A stretch of DNA of 64,000 nucleotides from positions 186,001 through 250,000 of the forward strand of contig CAJLMA010000002.1 in NCBI GenBank assembly GCA_905207705.1, in the 5' to 3' direction. The notes under the pieces are model-generated. The model was not told where the DNA came from. It was given only the letters and a program-made list of their open reading frames with translations, and did no database searches. This stretch comes from an uncultured Prevotellaceae bacterium. Its GTDB lineage: Bacteria; Bacteroidota; Bacteroidia; Bacteroidales; Muribaculaceae. The position numbers were made by a program, and so were the translations under genes. This document shows positions 33,731-42,422 of the stretch, piece after piece (positions within the stretch are counted from its first letter, which is position 1; every line of letters begins with the position of its first letter).

Positions 33731-35821
33731 ATGAAAAGAATTTTTATCGTATTATCCTTTTTGTTATTACAACTAACGTTTATGATTAAAGCCGATAACG
33801 TATTCCTTCAGGAATTCAAAACAACAAACGGATTAATACCGTTTGACTATTTCACGAATGCCGACTTTGAACCTGCCGTTGTCAAAGGTATCGAAGAGCA
33901 AAACCAAGAGATTGCCGCAATTGTCAATCAACGCTCCATGCCGACATTTGAAAACACAATCGTGGCTCTTGAACACAGTGGAGCGACTCTTAACCGTACT
34001 CTATATGTTTTTTACGCCCTGCTTTCTTCTAATGCCGATGCCGAATTGATGGACATTTCAACTCGTCTGTCTGCACTTATATCAGAACACAGCGCAAACA
34101 TCACTTTGAACGAGAAACTGTGGGAACGCATAAAATATGTATATGACAACCGAGACAAGCTGAATCTTAACAACGAAGACAGCATGCTGCTCGAAAAGAC
34201 ATATGATAACTTCTTGAACAGCGGAGCAAATCTACAAGGTGCAGACCGTCAGAAATATCGCGAACTCACATCGGAACTGAGCAACTTGACCTTGGCTTTC
34301 GGACAGAATGCCCTTAAAGCCATGAACGAGAATGAATTGTGGCTGACAAAAGATGACTTGGCAGGACTGCCTGAGAGCTTAATCGAAGCCGCCAAGCTCG
34401 CCGCAAAAGAAAAAGGCAAGGAAGATGCTTATTTGTTCACCACCCATGCACCAAGCTACAGGCCATTCATGCAATACTCTTCACGTCGCGACTTGCGCGA
34501 AAAATTCTACCGCATATACAATTCTATGTGCACTACCGGCGAATTCAGCAACATAGAAAACATACAGAAAATAACGGCACTTCGCCTGCAACTCGCCAAC
34601 CTTTTCGGTTATAAGACGTATGCCGAGTACACGCTAAAACACAAAATGGCCGAGAATCCCGAAAACGTATACAATCTGCTTGACCAATTGCGCGATGCCT
34701 ACATGCCGGTAATGAAGAAAGAATTAAAGGTCTTGTCCGAATATGCTTCCAAGCTCGAAGGTAGCGACATCACCTTGCAGGCATGGGACTACAGCTACTA
34801 CTCATCGAAGATGAAAGACAGCATCTACAATTTCAACGATGAAATGCTTCGTCCATACTTTGAGCTCAACAATGTAATAGATGGCGTGTTTGGCCTTGCC
34901 ACCCGACTTTACGGTCTCAAATTCACTCAAAACTTCGATGCCCAGGTATTTGACCCTGAAGTCAAGGTATATAACGTAACCGACCAAAACAACAATTATG
35001 TTGGTGCAATATATGCCGACTTCTACCCAAGATCAACCAAACGAAGCGGTGCATGGATGACCAACTTGCGCGAACAGTCTATCGACGACAATGGCAACAA
35101 CATAAGGCCGATTGTGTCGATAACCATGAATTTCACAAAACCCACCGAAAACAAGCCTTCGCTCCTGTCATTTGATGAAGTTGAAACATTCCTGCACGAG
35201 TTTGGACATGCTTTGCAAGGCCTGTTGGCCAACACTCGATATGCGTCACTGTCAGGAACAAACGTATATAGGGATTATGTCGAACTCCCGTCACAATTCA
35301 ATGAAAATTTCTTGTTGCACAAGGAGTTCCTTGACACATTTGCCAAGCATTACGAAACAGGCGAAACCATTCCTCAAGAACTTATCGACAAGGTTATCGC
35401 ATCTTCGCAATATGCTGCCGGATACCTCTGTATAAGACAGCTCAACTTCGGCTACCTCGACATGGCATATCACACTATCACCAAGCCTATTGAAAATGTC
35501 GCAGAATTTGAGGCCGATGCAATAAAGGAAGTGGCACAATTCCCCGCTGTCAACGGTTGCCTTATTTCACCGGCATTCTCCCACATCTTCTCGGGAGGTT
35601 ATGCAGCCGGATACTACAGCTACAAATGGTCGGAAGTTCTTGAAGCCGATGCCTTTGCCAAATTCGAGCAAGACGGCATTTTCAACCCCGAAACTGCAAA
35701 ATCATTCAAAGACAACATCCTCAGCACCGGTGGCACCGAGCATCCCAAAATCCTATACAAGCGATTCCGCGGCCGTGATGCCACAATAGACGCCTTGCTG
35801 CACAGAGACGGCATAAAATAA
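33731..35821 (+). CDS. M3-family metallopeptidase (Dcp-like peptidyl-dipeptidase), exported
   Basis: A 696-residue zinc peptidase of the thimet oligopeptidase/Dcp family, mostly helical, that trims short peptides. A signal peptide (MKRIFIVLSFLLLQLTFM, cleavage near 21) sends it to the periplasm, unlike the cytoplasmic E. coli Dcp. The zinc site is intact: HEFGH (His489, Glu490, His493) with Glu518 in VELPSQF as third ligand. The C-terminal FSGGYAAGYYSYKWSEVLEADAF is a strong family mark for substrate-binding tyrosines. It probably forms an operon with the TPR gene 20 bases upstream. A terminator follows 23 bases after the stop. Confidence 0.95.
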   Translation: MKRIFIVLSFLLLQLTFMIKADNVFLQEFKTTNGLIPFDYFTNADFEPAVVKGIEEQNQEIAAIVNQRSMPTFENTIVALEHSGATLNRTLYVFYALLSSNADAELMDISTRLSALISEHSANITLNEKLWERIKYVYDNRDKLNLNNEDSMLLEKTYDNFLNSGANLQGADRQKYRELTSELSNLTLAFGQNALKAMNENELWLTKDDLAGLPESLIEAAKLAAKEKGKEDAYLFTTHAPSYRPFMQYSSRRDLREKFYRIYNSMCTTGEFSNIENIQKITALRLQLANLFGYKTYAEYTLKHKMAENPENVYNLLDQLRDAYMPVMKKELKVLSEYASKLEGSDITLQAWDYSYYSSKMKDSIYNFNDEMLRPYFELNNVIDGVFGLATRLYGLKFTQNFDAQVFDPEVKVYNVTDQNNNYVGAIYADFYPRSTKRSGAWMTNLREQSIDDNGNNIRPIVSITMNFTKPTENKPSLLSFDEVETFLHEFGHALQGLLANTRYASLSGTNVYRDYVELPSQFNENFLLHKEFLDTFAKHYETGETIPQELIDKVIASSQYAAGYLCIRQLNFGYLDMAYHTITKPIENVAEFEADAIKEVAQFPAVNGCLISPAFSHIFSGGYAAGYYSYKWSEVLEADAFAKFEQDGIFNPETAKSFKDNILSTGGTEHPKILYKRFRGRDATIDALLHRDGIK

Positions 35822-35844
35822 CAAGTCGCTAATCAATAAAAACC

Positions 35845-35891
35845 AAATCGGATAAGCCATTGAAATTTTTGTCGGGCTTATCCGATTTTTT
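35845..35891 (+). terminator. intrinsic terminator of the TPR-M3 unit
   Basis: AAATCGGATAAGCC (35845-35858) pairs with GGCTTATCCGATTT (35875-35888), 16-base loop, then a T-run to 35891. Confidence 0.92.
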
Positions 35892-35933
35892 ATACATGAA
35901 AATTCTTTTACCTACAATTTATGTTGATAAAAT

Positions 35934-35964
35934 TTTGCCACGACGATAAAACGCCGTATATTTG
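35934..35964 (+). promoter_or_regulatory. promoter of tRNA-Gly
   Basis: TTTG (35934-35937), exactly 19 bases, TATATTTG (35957-35964): a full match to the Bacteroidota consensus, 17 bases before the mature tRNA 5' end. Confidence 0.85.
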
Positions 35965-35981
35965 TATCGCAAAAAGCACAG

Positions 35982-36054
35982 GCGGTAATAGCTCAGTTGG
36001 TAGAGTGGAAGCTTCCCAAGCTTCAGGTCGCGAGTTCGAGCCTCGTTTACCGCT
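35982..36054 (+). tRNA. tRNA-Gly (anticodon CCC)
   Basis: A complete 73-base cloverleaf. The acceptor GCGGTAA pairs with TTACCGC; the D arm reads GCTC-AGTTGGTA-GAGT (hairpin with G-C/A pairs); the anticodon stem GAAGC/GCTTC encloses the loop TTCCCAA with anticodon CCC; the T arm GCGAG-TTCGAGC-CTCGT carries the standard TTCGA. Discriminator base T. The 3' CCA is not encoded. It reads GGG codons. It stands alone with its own promoter and terminator. Confidence 0.97.
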
Positions 36055-36061
36055 CAAATAC

Positions 36062-36097
36062 AAGGTTGGCACGCACAAGACGCGCCGACCTTTTTTA
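36062..36097 (+). terminator. intrinsic terminator of tRNA-Gly
   Basis: AAGGTTGGC (36062-36070) and CG pair with the complementary GCGCCGACCTT region (to 36092), with one T-G pair and one mismatch, followed by six T. It also lies at the 3' end of the minus-strand MATE gene but has no T-run in that direction. Confidence 0.85.
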
Positions 36098-36100
36098 TTG

Positions 36101-37447
36101 TCAACGAAGTATCTTTGGGAAACGGAATGCAAAAATGAGCGTGCAACAAATGGCAGCTGTGGCATCCGAGATGCATTCGGCTGCAAACACGCCATGTACC
36201 CCTAAGAAGTGAGGAAGCAATAATGCCAGCGGCACAAGTAATATAACCTTGCGCAACAATGCAATGAATATCGACACTTTTGCCTGCCCTAACGCAACAA
36301 ACATATTTTGGCAAGTGCGTTGAAGCCCGAATATCGTCATCCCGGCCAAAAATATGGGCATCATTTTACACACTACAGCTATCAGCTCCTCATCGGTCGT
36401 AAACGCCGAGGCAATTACCGAAGGGCATAGAATCATGAACAGTATCAACAGGAAATTGAATGAGAACATTACCACCAATGCAATCTTGAAACAAGACTTC
36501 ACCCGAGAATAATCCTGATGCCCATAGTTATAACTCACTATCGGGACAAATCCTTGTGCAAATCCAGTAAGAGGAACACTTACTACCATCATCGCGCTTT
36601 GCATAATTGCGAGCGCACTGACATATATGTCTCCAAAGCGTTCCAATGTGCCATTCAACACAAATCCCACAAGGCTTTCGGTGCTGGCCATTATAAATGG
36701 CGACATCCCAAGTGCCAAGATTGACAGAATAATGCCTTTGTGAAATTTCATATACTGACATTCCAGTCTAAGCGAAGCTTTCCTTGATGTCAAGAAATGC
36801 AAAGTCCACGCAGCACTGCACGCCTGCGACAAGATGGTGGCAAGCGCAGCCCCCTTAACTCCCATGCCAAAAACAAAGATAAACAATGGGTCAAGCACTA
36901 TATTCAATATTGCCCCTATCAATACCGAATACATCGCAATCGCCGGACGACCTTGTATATTAATGAAAGTATTAAGCCCTACCGTCAATTCAACGAATAA
37001 AGTGCCAAGCAAGTAAATAGAAAGATAGTCTGTAGCATATCCGATAGTCCGTTCTGATGCTCCCGTAAACAGCAATATTGGCTCCATGAACACATAAGCA
37101 ATGGAAGATGTTACTATTGTAAAAACAATCAGCAAGATAAATCCATTGCCAAGTATCATCCCGGCTCTTTCACGATTTCCTTGTCCTAACGCAATAGCTG
37201 CAAGAGGAGAGCCTCCTGCCCCGACAATTGACGAAAATGCCGAAATTAGAATGATTATCGCACTTGTCACACCTATGCCGGCAAGAGCATCCGTTCCTAT
37301 TTCTGGGATATGGCCAATGTATATGCGATCTACTAAATTATACAACAAGTTTACAAACTGTGCAGCTATTGCAGGAAGAGCCATCTTAAATACCAGCGGC
37401 AACATTCGCTCTATGCCCAATCTTTCTTCGTATGCGTTGGCCATCAT
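36101..37447 (-). CDS. MATE-family multidrug/organic cation exporter
   Basis: A 448-residue inner-membrane antiporter with the twelve-helix MATE layout (two six-helix halves). Family marks: MALPAIAAQFVNLLYNLVDRIYIGH near the N-terminus of the first half, GAGGSPLAAIALGQGN, and in the second half FAQGFVPIVSYNYGHQDYSRV. MATE proteins use sodium or proton gradients to export cationic compounds; the substrate here is unknown. A TAACTTTG element (37468-37475 on the minus strand) lies just upstream. No adjacent regulator suggests drug-inducible control. Confidence 0.93.
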   Translation of the reverse strand: MMANAYEERLGIERMLPLVFKMALPAIAAQFVNLLYNLVDRIYIGHIPEIGTDALAGIGVTSAIIILISAFSSIVGAGGSPLAAIALGQGNRERAGMILGNGFILLIVFTIVTSSIAYVFMEPILLFTGASERTIGYATDYLSIYLLGTLFVELTVGLNTFINIQGRPAIAMYSVLIGAILNIVLDPLFIFVFGMGVKGAALATILSQACSAAWTLHFLTSRKASLRLECQYMKFHKGIILSILALGMSPFIMASTESLVGFVLNGTLERFGDIYVSALAIMQSAMMVVSVPLTGFAQGFVPIVSYNYGHQDYSRVKSCFKIALVVMFSFNFLLILFMILCPSVIASAFTTDEELIAVVCKMMPIFLAGMTIFGLQRTCQNMFVALGQAKVSIFIALLRKVILLVPLALLLPHFLGVHGVFAAECISDATAAICCTLIFAFRFPKILR

Positions 37448-37681
37448 GATTATATTTTAAAATCATGCAAAGTTAATCAATTTTTTGCCCCGATACACAC
37501 AACCAAGCCAATCCAGTTATTTTACATTAACTGTAATTGGTAGTGCAAGCCCATCATTGCCACTAAAAAGGGAACTGCCAAATTCACGCCATAAAAAGTG
37601 ATGAAGCCGCCTTACACAATCCGCGCCCCATGGAATCTCAGCACTATAGCCGTGGAACTACAACCGTAATCACAAAAAGTA

Positions 37682-37712
37682 CAAGGCCCGGGAATTAAAA
37701 CCCCGAGCCTTG
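37682..37712 (-). terminator. intrinsic terminator of rpmB-rpmG-DUF4295
   Basis: On the minus strand CAAGGCTCGGGG pairs with the TCCCGGGCCTTG arm (one G-T pair near the centre, 8-base loop), followed by TACTTTTTG. It lies 30 bases past the DUF4295 stop. Confidence 0.8.
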
Positions 37713-37742
37713 ATTTTTATTATTTAGGAAAAATATATATTC

Positions 37743-37895
37743 TTACTTGCTAAGAACAGCTTGTACTTGTTCGTTAGGAACCATCTCTTCCTTGAAAATG
37801 TAAGCTCCTGTCTTCGGAGACCTTACCATCTTTATTACTTTGCTATAGGTACGGCCTTCACCTTTTTGGAGCGTTGCAACGGTTTTCTTTGCCAT
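37743..37895 (-). CDS. DUF4295 mini-protein, ribosome-associated candidate
   Basis: A 50-residue basic protein: MAKKTVATLQKGEGRTYSKV, then IKMVRSPKTGAYIFKEEMVP and NEQVQAVLSK, all translated by hand from the minus strand. This is the DUF4295 family, restricted to Bacteroidota and conserved beside rpmG. It starts nine bases after the rpmG stop and closes the rpmB-rpmG unit. A phylum-specific large-subunit protein named bL38 has been described from the Flavobacterium johnsoniae ribosome; I believe this family may be it, but cannot confirm that here. Size, charge and position all favour a ribosomal role. Confidence 0.9.
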   Translation of the reverse strand: MAKKTVATLQKGEGRTYSKVIKMVRSPKTGAYIFKEEMVPNEQVQAVLSK

Positions 37896-37904
37896 GATTC
37901 AAAT

Positions 37905-38093
37905 TTATTTAATTTCTTTATGAACAGTTACTTTCTTTAGATATGGATTGTATTTCTTCAATTCCAACCTTCCGGTGGTATTTTTTCTATTTTTGGTGGT
38001 AATATATCTTGACATTCCAGGCACACCACTAGCCTTTTGTTCTGTACATTCAAGAATTACTTGTACCCTATTACCTTTAGCCTTCTTTGCCAT
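37905..38093 (-). CDS. rpmG: 50S ribosomal protein L33 (bL33)
   Basis: A 62-residue large-subunit protein near the E site. The sequence NRVQVILECTEQ, TKNRKNTTGRLELKKYNPYLKK is typical. It has only one cysteine (in LECTEQ), so it is the zinc-free form rather than the four-cysteine form. It lies between rpmB (28 bases upstream) and DUF4295 (nine bases downstream). Confidence 0.97.
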   Translation of the reverse strand: MAKKAKGNRVQVILECTEQKASGVPGMSRYITTKNRKNTTGRLELKKYNPYLKKVTVHKEIK

Positions 38094-38121
38094 ATTTAAT
38101 ACTCTTTTTTACAGATTGTTT

Positions 38122-38355
38122 TTATAGAAGACCTTTTTTTGCAGCTTTCTTCAATGCAGCATCAAGGCCAACCTTGTTTATTAAACGGAGACCGGAAGCA
38201 CTGAGCTTCAATTGAATCCATTGATCTTGTTCTGGCCAATAGAACTTCTTGCTGAACAAGTTAACGTTGAATTTACGCTTTGTCCTTCTCTTAGAGTGCG
38301 ATACGTTATTTCCCGTCATCGCCTTTTTGCCTGTAATTTGACAAATCTTTGACAT
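38122..38355 (-). CDS. rpmB: 50S ribosomal protein L28 (bL28)
   Basis: A 77-residue large-subunit protein. MSKICQITGKKAMTGNNVSHS followed by RRTKRKFNVNLFSKKF is the standard L28 N-terminus, here without the paired zinc cysteines. First gene of rpmB-rpmG-DUF4295. It has a long 5' region (next entry) with hairpins that may serve autoregulation. Confidence 0.97.
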   Translation of the reverse strand: MSKICQITGKKAMTGNNVSHSKRRTKRKFNVNLFSKKFYWPEQDQWIQLKLSASGLRLINKVGLDAALKKAAKKGLL

Positions 38356-38737
38356 GGCTGTATTTCTATCTTTTTGTTTCTAATTATATTTTAAACTTGA
38401 ATGGTCGAAAATATCCTGCGGCATATTAATGCTTTTACTTTTCAAAACACAAAACATGTTGACGACCACCCCTTGCCGACACATGTAAAAGGAGAAGTTA
38501 TATGCCATCAAGCAAGTAGCCGCTAATATGCGTTTGGTCTGTTTCTCGGGAGTTTAGCATCATTTCCCGACTACGCAGCCAAAGGCTGTCAATATGTAAA
38601 TCGGTCGCAAAAAGTTGCAAAATATCTTGTTGCATTCAAATTGCGTGCAAATTTAATCACTTTACGGCACATATACAAACATGTGCATCACTTTCTTCTA
38701 AAAAATTTCCAAGAACAAAGCAACGCACACTATTTCT
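38356..38737 (-). promoter_or_regulatory. rpmB promoter and structured leader
   Basis: No gene is visible here. On the minus strand TTTG (38676-38679), 20 bases, TAAATTTG (38648-38655) forms a promoter, giving a leader of about 285 bases. It contains two clear hairpins: CAGCC-AAA-GGCTG (38576-38588) and TCGGGA/TCCCGA (38546-38551 with 38565-38570). A leader of this size before a ribosomal protein gene suggests feedback control by a product of the operon (inference). Confidence 0.5.
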
Positions 38738-39988
38738 TTAATGTTTTGAATCTCGCAACAATTTTACAAGCATTATCATCCCTGTCATCGTGGCACGGCC
38801 TATAACCCTGTCTCGAGAGCCGGGGAAGTGACATTTTTCCGAAACAATCACATCATTGCAGCCGACACAAATCCATACCGTTCCGACAGGCTTGTCGACA
38901 GACCCTCCGCCGGGGCCGGCTATGCCCGATGTGGCTATAGCGCATCGTGTGTTCAGCAATTTCGACACGCTGCTGCACATCTGCTCAACAACTTGGCGGC
39001 TCACAGCTCCATACTCTTCAATATTTTCCCGTGACACTCCTAATACCGATACTTTTACATCATTGGAATAGGAAACAACCGAACCTGTAAAATATTCAGA
39101 ACTGCCAGGTATTTCTGTAATTTCATGTGCGATGTTCCCTCCTGTGCAACTCTCGGCAGTAGAAAGTGAATAATCGCGACTTCTGAGCATATCACCGAGA
39201 ATGGCTGCGACAGGCTTATCTTCGTAAGAAATAATCGAATCACCCAACAAAGTCCTCAACTTATCAGATAACTTGTCCATATCGCTTTCAAGTTGCGATT
39301 TGTCCGGCAAGTGCCCTGTCAACCTAAGTCGGATAATTCCCGGACGTGGCAGATAAGCAAGATGGATATATGCAGGCAACCCTGCTTCAAACTGTTCAAG
39401 TTTAATCGCAAGCGCCGACTCGCAATAGTCAATAACTATGAACGTGCGATGTTCTATATGCACATTTGTACAAAAGTGCTTGACAAGTTGCGGAATTACC
39501 TCTCGCTCCATCATCTGTTCAGTCTCAAAAGGGACTCCCGGCATAGATACAAGCACTTTGCCATTCTTTTCAAACCACATTATAGGTGCAGTTCCCACAC
39601 GATTTTGTATCACTTTGCAAGAAGATGGAACATAAGCTTGAGCTGCGGTCAAAGGATTTATTTTCAAATGCCTTTTTTCCACAACTTCCAACACATTTTT
39701 CTCCACTTCCTTGTCATACACAAGTTCACCACCAAAATACCGGCATAATGCAACTTTGGTAATATCATCTTTTGTCGGACCAAGGCCGCCGGTAGTCAAC
39801 ACAAGGTCCACTTGCGACAATGCCTCATCTATGGCTTTTATTATTTCATCAGAATTATCGCTGACGACCTTGACATATTTCACATTCCATCCCAGAGGAT
39901 TGACATGACGTGCAATCCATCCCGAGTTGGTATCGGTTACTTGTCCTATGAGCAACTCATCGCCGATTACAATGACCGAAATATCCAT
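38738..39988 (-). CDS. cinA: CinA-type NMN deamidase / ADP-ribose pyrophosphatase-like protein
   Basis: A 416-residue two-domain protein. The N-terminal part (about 1-170) is the MoCF-like CinA domain (VIGDELLIGQVTDTNSGWIA, LTTGGLGPTKDDITK, SMPGVPFE). The C-terminal part (about 255-416) is the PncC domain with STAESCTGGNIAHEITEIPGSS and ATSGIAGPGGG, which deamidates nicotinamide mononucleotide to recycle NAD (family knowledge). Length is normal for the full form. It lies 40 bases after tsaD on the same strand. Confidence 0.94.
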   Translation of the reverse strand: MDISVIVIGDELLIGQVTDTNSGWIARHVNPLGWNVKYVKVVSDNSDEIIKAIDEALSQVDLVLTTGGLGPTKDDITKVALCRYFGGELVYDKEVEKNVLEVVEKRHLKINPLTAAQAYVPSSCKVIQNRVGTAPIMWFEKNGKVLVSMPGVPFETEQMMEREVIPQLVKHFCTNVHIEHRTFIVIDYCESALAIKLEQFEAGLPAYIHLAYLPRPGIIRLRLTGHLPDKSQLESDMDKLSDKLRTLLGDSIISYEDKPVAAILGDMLRSRDYSLSTAESCTGGNIAHEITEIPGSSEYFTGSVVSYSNDVKVSVLGVSRENIEEYGAVSRQVVEQMCSSVSKLLNTRCAIATSGIAGPGGGSVDKPVGTVWICVGCNDVIVSEKCHFPGSRDRVIGRATMTGMIMLVKLLRDSKH

Positions 39989-40028
39989 TATTCCATTAAT
40001 TTACTCAATCTATAATCAAATGATTGCA

Positions 40029-41045
40029 TCACATTGTCACTCTGGCAAACGGAGGCATATCCAACGGGCAAAATTCTTTCTTTAGATATTTGAAATGTCC
40101 TGCTACGGCTATCATGGCTGCATTGTCGGTAGTGAACGACCTCTTTGGAATAAATGCCTCCAATCCATGCTTGTCGGCAAATTCCTGCACACGTTGTCTT
40201 ACACCTGAATTGGCCGACACTCCACCTCCTATGGCAATAGTTTTGATTCCAGTTTGCTTCACTGCAATAGCAAATTTGTCCATGAGGATGTCAATTATCG
40301 TCTTTTGCAGCGAGGCCGCAAGGTCAGCTTTATTCTCCTCGACAAAATTAGGATTTTTAGCCACTTCGTCACGCAATGTGTACAAGAACGATGTCTTTAA
40401 CCCACTAAAGCTATAATCAAGCCCTTGAATGTGCGGCTTGCTGAATCTGAACCTTGAAGCGTCGCCTACGGCAGCCAGTCTATCTACATAAGGCCCGCCA
40501 GGATAAGGCAACCCCATCACTTTAGCACATTTGTCAAAAGCTTCACCGGCAGCATCATCGATAGTTTGCCCAAGCACTTCCATATCATAAGGAGAGGACA
40601 CCTTAATAATTTGAGAGTTACCGCCCGAAACGAGCAGGCACAAAAATGGGAATGTCGGGACTTTTGTACCGGCATCCTCTTTTATGAAATGCGACAACAC
40701 ATGTCCGTGCAAATGATTCACATCTATAATTGGAATGCCAAGCGATACTGCCAAGCCTTTTGCAAAAGACGTGCCTACAAGAAGCGAGCCCAACAACCCC
40801 GGACCTCGAGTAAAAGCAATTGCATCTATATCTTTCTTTTCTATGCCAGCTTGACGTATCGCCTCCGACACTACAGGCACTATGTTTTGCTGATGGGCAC
40901 GCGATGCAAGTTCCGGAACTACTCCTCCGTAAGCCTCGTGCACCTTTTGACTTGCTATGACATTGCTCGTCAGCACGCAATCTCGCACAACTGCAGCCGA
41001 AGTGTCATCGCATGATGACTCTATTCCTAATATTGTTATACTCAT
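40029..41045 (-). CDS. tsaD: tRNA threonylcarbamoyladenosine synthase subunit TsaD
   Basis: Catalytic subunit for t6A37 modification of ANN-decoding tRNAs, working with TsaB and TsaE, which are not in this window. From MSITILGIESSCDDT the product is 338 residues, the usual length. The metal-binding histidines are His111 and His115 in NHLHGH; other marks are CLLVSGGNSQI and IAIGGGVSANSG. The frame is open 25 codons further upstream, but that part overlaps a promoter (TTTC, 19 bases, TAATTTTG at 41081-41088 on the minus strand), so the internal start at 41045 is right. Cotranscribed with cinA. Confidence 0.96.
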   Translation of the reverse strand: MSITILGIESSCDDTSAAVVRDCVLTSNVIASQKVHEAYGGVVPELASRAHQQNIVPVVSEAIRQAGIEKKDIDAIAFTRGPGLLGSLLVGTSFAKGLAVSLGIPIIDVNHLHGHVLSHFIKEDAGTKVPTFPFLCLLVSGGNSQIIKVSSPYDMEVLGQTIDDAAGEAFDKCAKVMGLPYPGGPYVDRLAAVGDASRFRFSKPHIQGLDYSFSGLKTSFLYTLRDEVAKNPNFVEENKADLAASLQKTIIDILMDKFAIAVKQTGIKTIAIGGGVSANSGVRQRVQEFADKHGLEAFIPKRSFTTDNAAMIAVAGHFKYLKKEFCPLDMPPFARVTM

Positions 41046-41133
41046 TTTATATCCGTAATTAAAACTCAAGAAAGTATTCGCAAAATTACAGTTTTTTCCA
41101 AATACATGAAAACTAAACAATCGATGTTCTCAC

Positions 41134-42420
41134 TTAAAAACGCCACCCCATCGTGAGAAGGCAAGTCCCTATGGTGTTGACAAAATTATAATTGCGGCTT
41201 GAATACCAATGAGAATCAAATCGGCCATGAAGACCGGCAAACCAATCTTTATGCGTATATACCAAGGCAATCATGCCCTTCATGTTAACCGAAAACAAGT
41301 CATTTACACCTTCTTCCGATATGTCAAGGCAATGCTTGAACCCAACCGACGGCAATGCCGAAATATTAAACAGCCAGTGCTTTGACATCACCCAGTTATA
41401 ACCATAACCGGCCAAGAGGCAGTAATCATAATACCTAAACCGATAATCGAGATTCTCCGAATCGGGCAAATAAGTCTTCATTTCATCAGGAAGGGTGCCG
41501 AAATCCATATCGACATCTTGCGACGAAATTGTCAGTCCGGCGATAAGAGAACCGGCACTGCGTTTCTGAATCTTTGAAAAACTATACGCTGCACCATGTG
41601 AATATTTCTTATTATTGAAAAAGTAATACACATCTATACCATACGACTCCAATTTCAATCCCGAGAAATCATAATTAATCGACTTGCCTCCATTATAGTT
41701 GCCAAAACGGATTATGTTTGTTCCTCCTGTATTCTTATTATAGTATATATTGGCCGAAAGCAATGCGCATGTAAACTGGAAATCCCATTTAGAACGAGTT
41801 ATTGGCTCTCCGCTAATCAAATTACCGACATCAAAAGAATATCCGAGACTCACAGCCATGTAAGAAATATATCCGCCCAAGTTGTAGCACATGTCCGACA
41901 CCATCCTTGTCTTCATGTCGTTTTGCAACCTTAATGAATAACTGTCAAACCAATTGTCGCTTTTAAGAAAAATTTTCCAGCGTTTACCGGTACCTACTAC
42001 ATAGTCCGGATCATACGAGTTGAATGTCTTGTCGGCCCAATTATAAGCATCCACGCAGAATTTAATGAAACGAGGATAGCGCACTTTCTCGTCCTTCAAG
42101 TCAAGTTTGCCTCCTAACATCGCCCGATACCAATAATTTTTATTTTGTTTAAACATGTCTCCAAGCAAATCGGGGTCGGTATTTGGCAATATAGTATCTG
42201 CAGCTATTTTTGACGGATCTATAAGCAATGTGCCAGAAGCATCGCGCACTAATTGACCATGAGCATCAAAGCAACCGATAAAGATAACAATGGAGATTGC
42301 ATACATCAATCGCATGACAAGCCATCTACAGCCCACTGGCACTTTCCGCACTCCAAAGCCACCAATAGCCATCATGCTCGACATGTATTCAAGCTTTTTT
42401 ATAAGCAAATCCATAATCAT
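41134..42420 (-). CDS. DUF4421 outer-membrane-type protein
   Basis: A 428-residue protein of the DUF4421 family, which is found in Bacteroidota and has no known function. After an exported N-terminus, the region DPDYVVGTGKRWKIFLKSDN and an alternation of aromatic beta-strands to the final MGWRF suggest an outer-membrane beta-barrel. The annotated frame starts two bases after the tamB stop, but the hydrophobic signal stretch lies at residues 36-55; a start at 42315 (MRLMYAISIVIFIGCF, cleavage after AHG) would give a standard signal peptide and may be the true one. Tight linkage to tamB suggests the two act in the same envelope process (inference). Confidence 0.78.
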   Translation of the reverse strand: MIMDLLIKKLEYMSSMMAIGGFGVRKVPVGCRWLVMRLMYAISIVIFIGCFDAHGQLVRDASGTLLIDPSKIAADTILPNTDPDLLGDMFKQNKNYWYRAMLGGKLDLKDEKVRYPRFIKFCVDAYNWADKTFNSYDPDYVVGTGKRWKIFLKSDNWFDSYSLRLQNDMKTRMVSDMCYNLGGYISYMAVSLGYSFDVGNLISGEPITRSKWDFQFTCALLSANIYYNKNTGGTNIIRFGNYNGGKSINYDFSGLKLESYGIDVYYFFNNKKYSHGAAYSFSKIQKRSAGSLIAGLTISSQDVDMDFGTLPDEMKTYLPDSENLDYRFRYYDYCLLAGYGYNWVMSKHWLFNISALPSVGFKHCLDISEEGVNDLFSVNMKGMIALVYTHKDWFAGLHGRFDSHWYSSRNYNFVNTIGTCLLTMGWRF

Positions 42421-42422
42421 AA

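Noticed and set aside
41046..41120. 25-residue extension of TsaD.
   Set aside because: It overlaps a promoter with TTTC-N19-TAATTTTG and is not part of the family.
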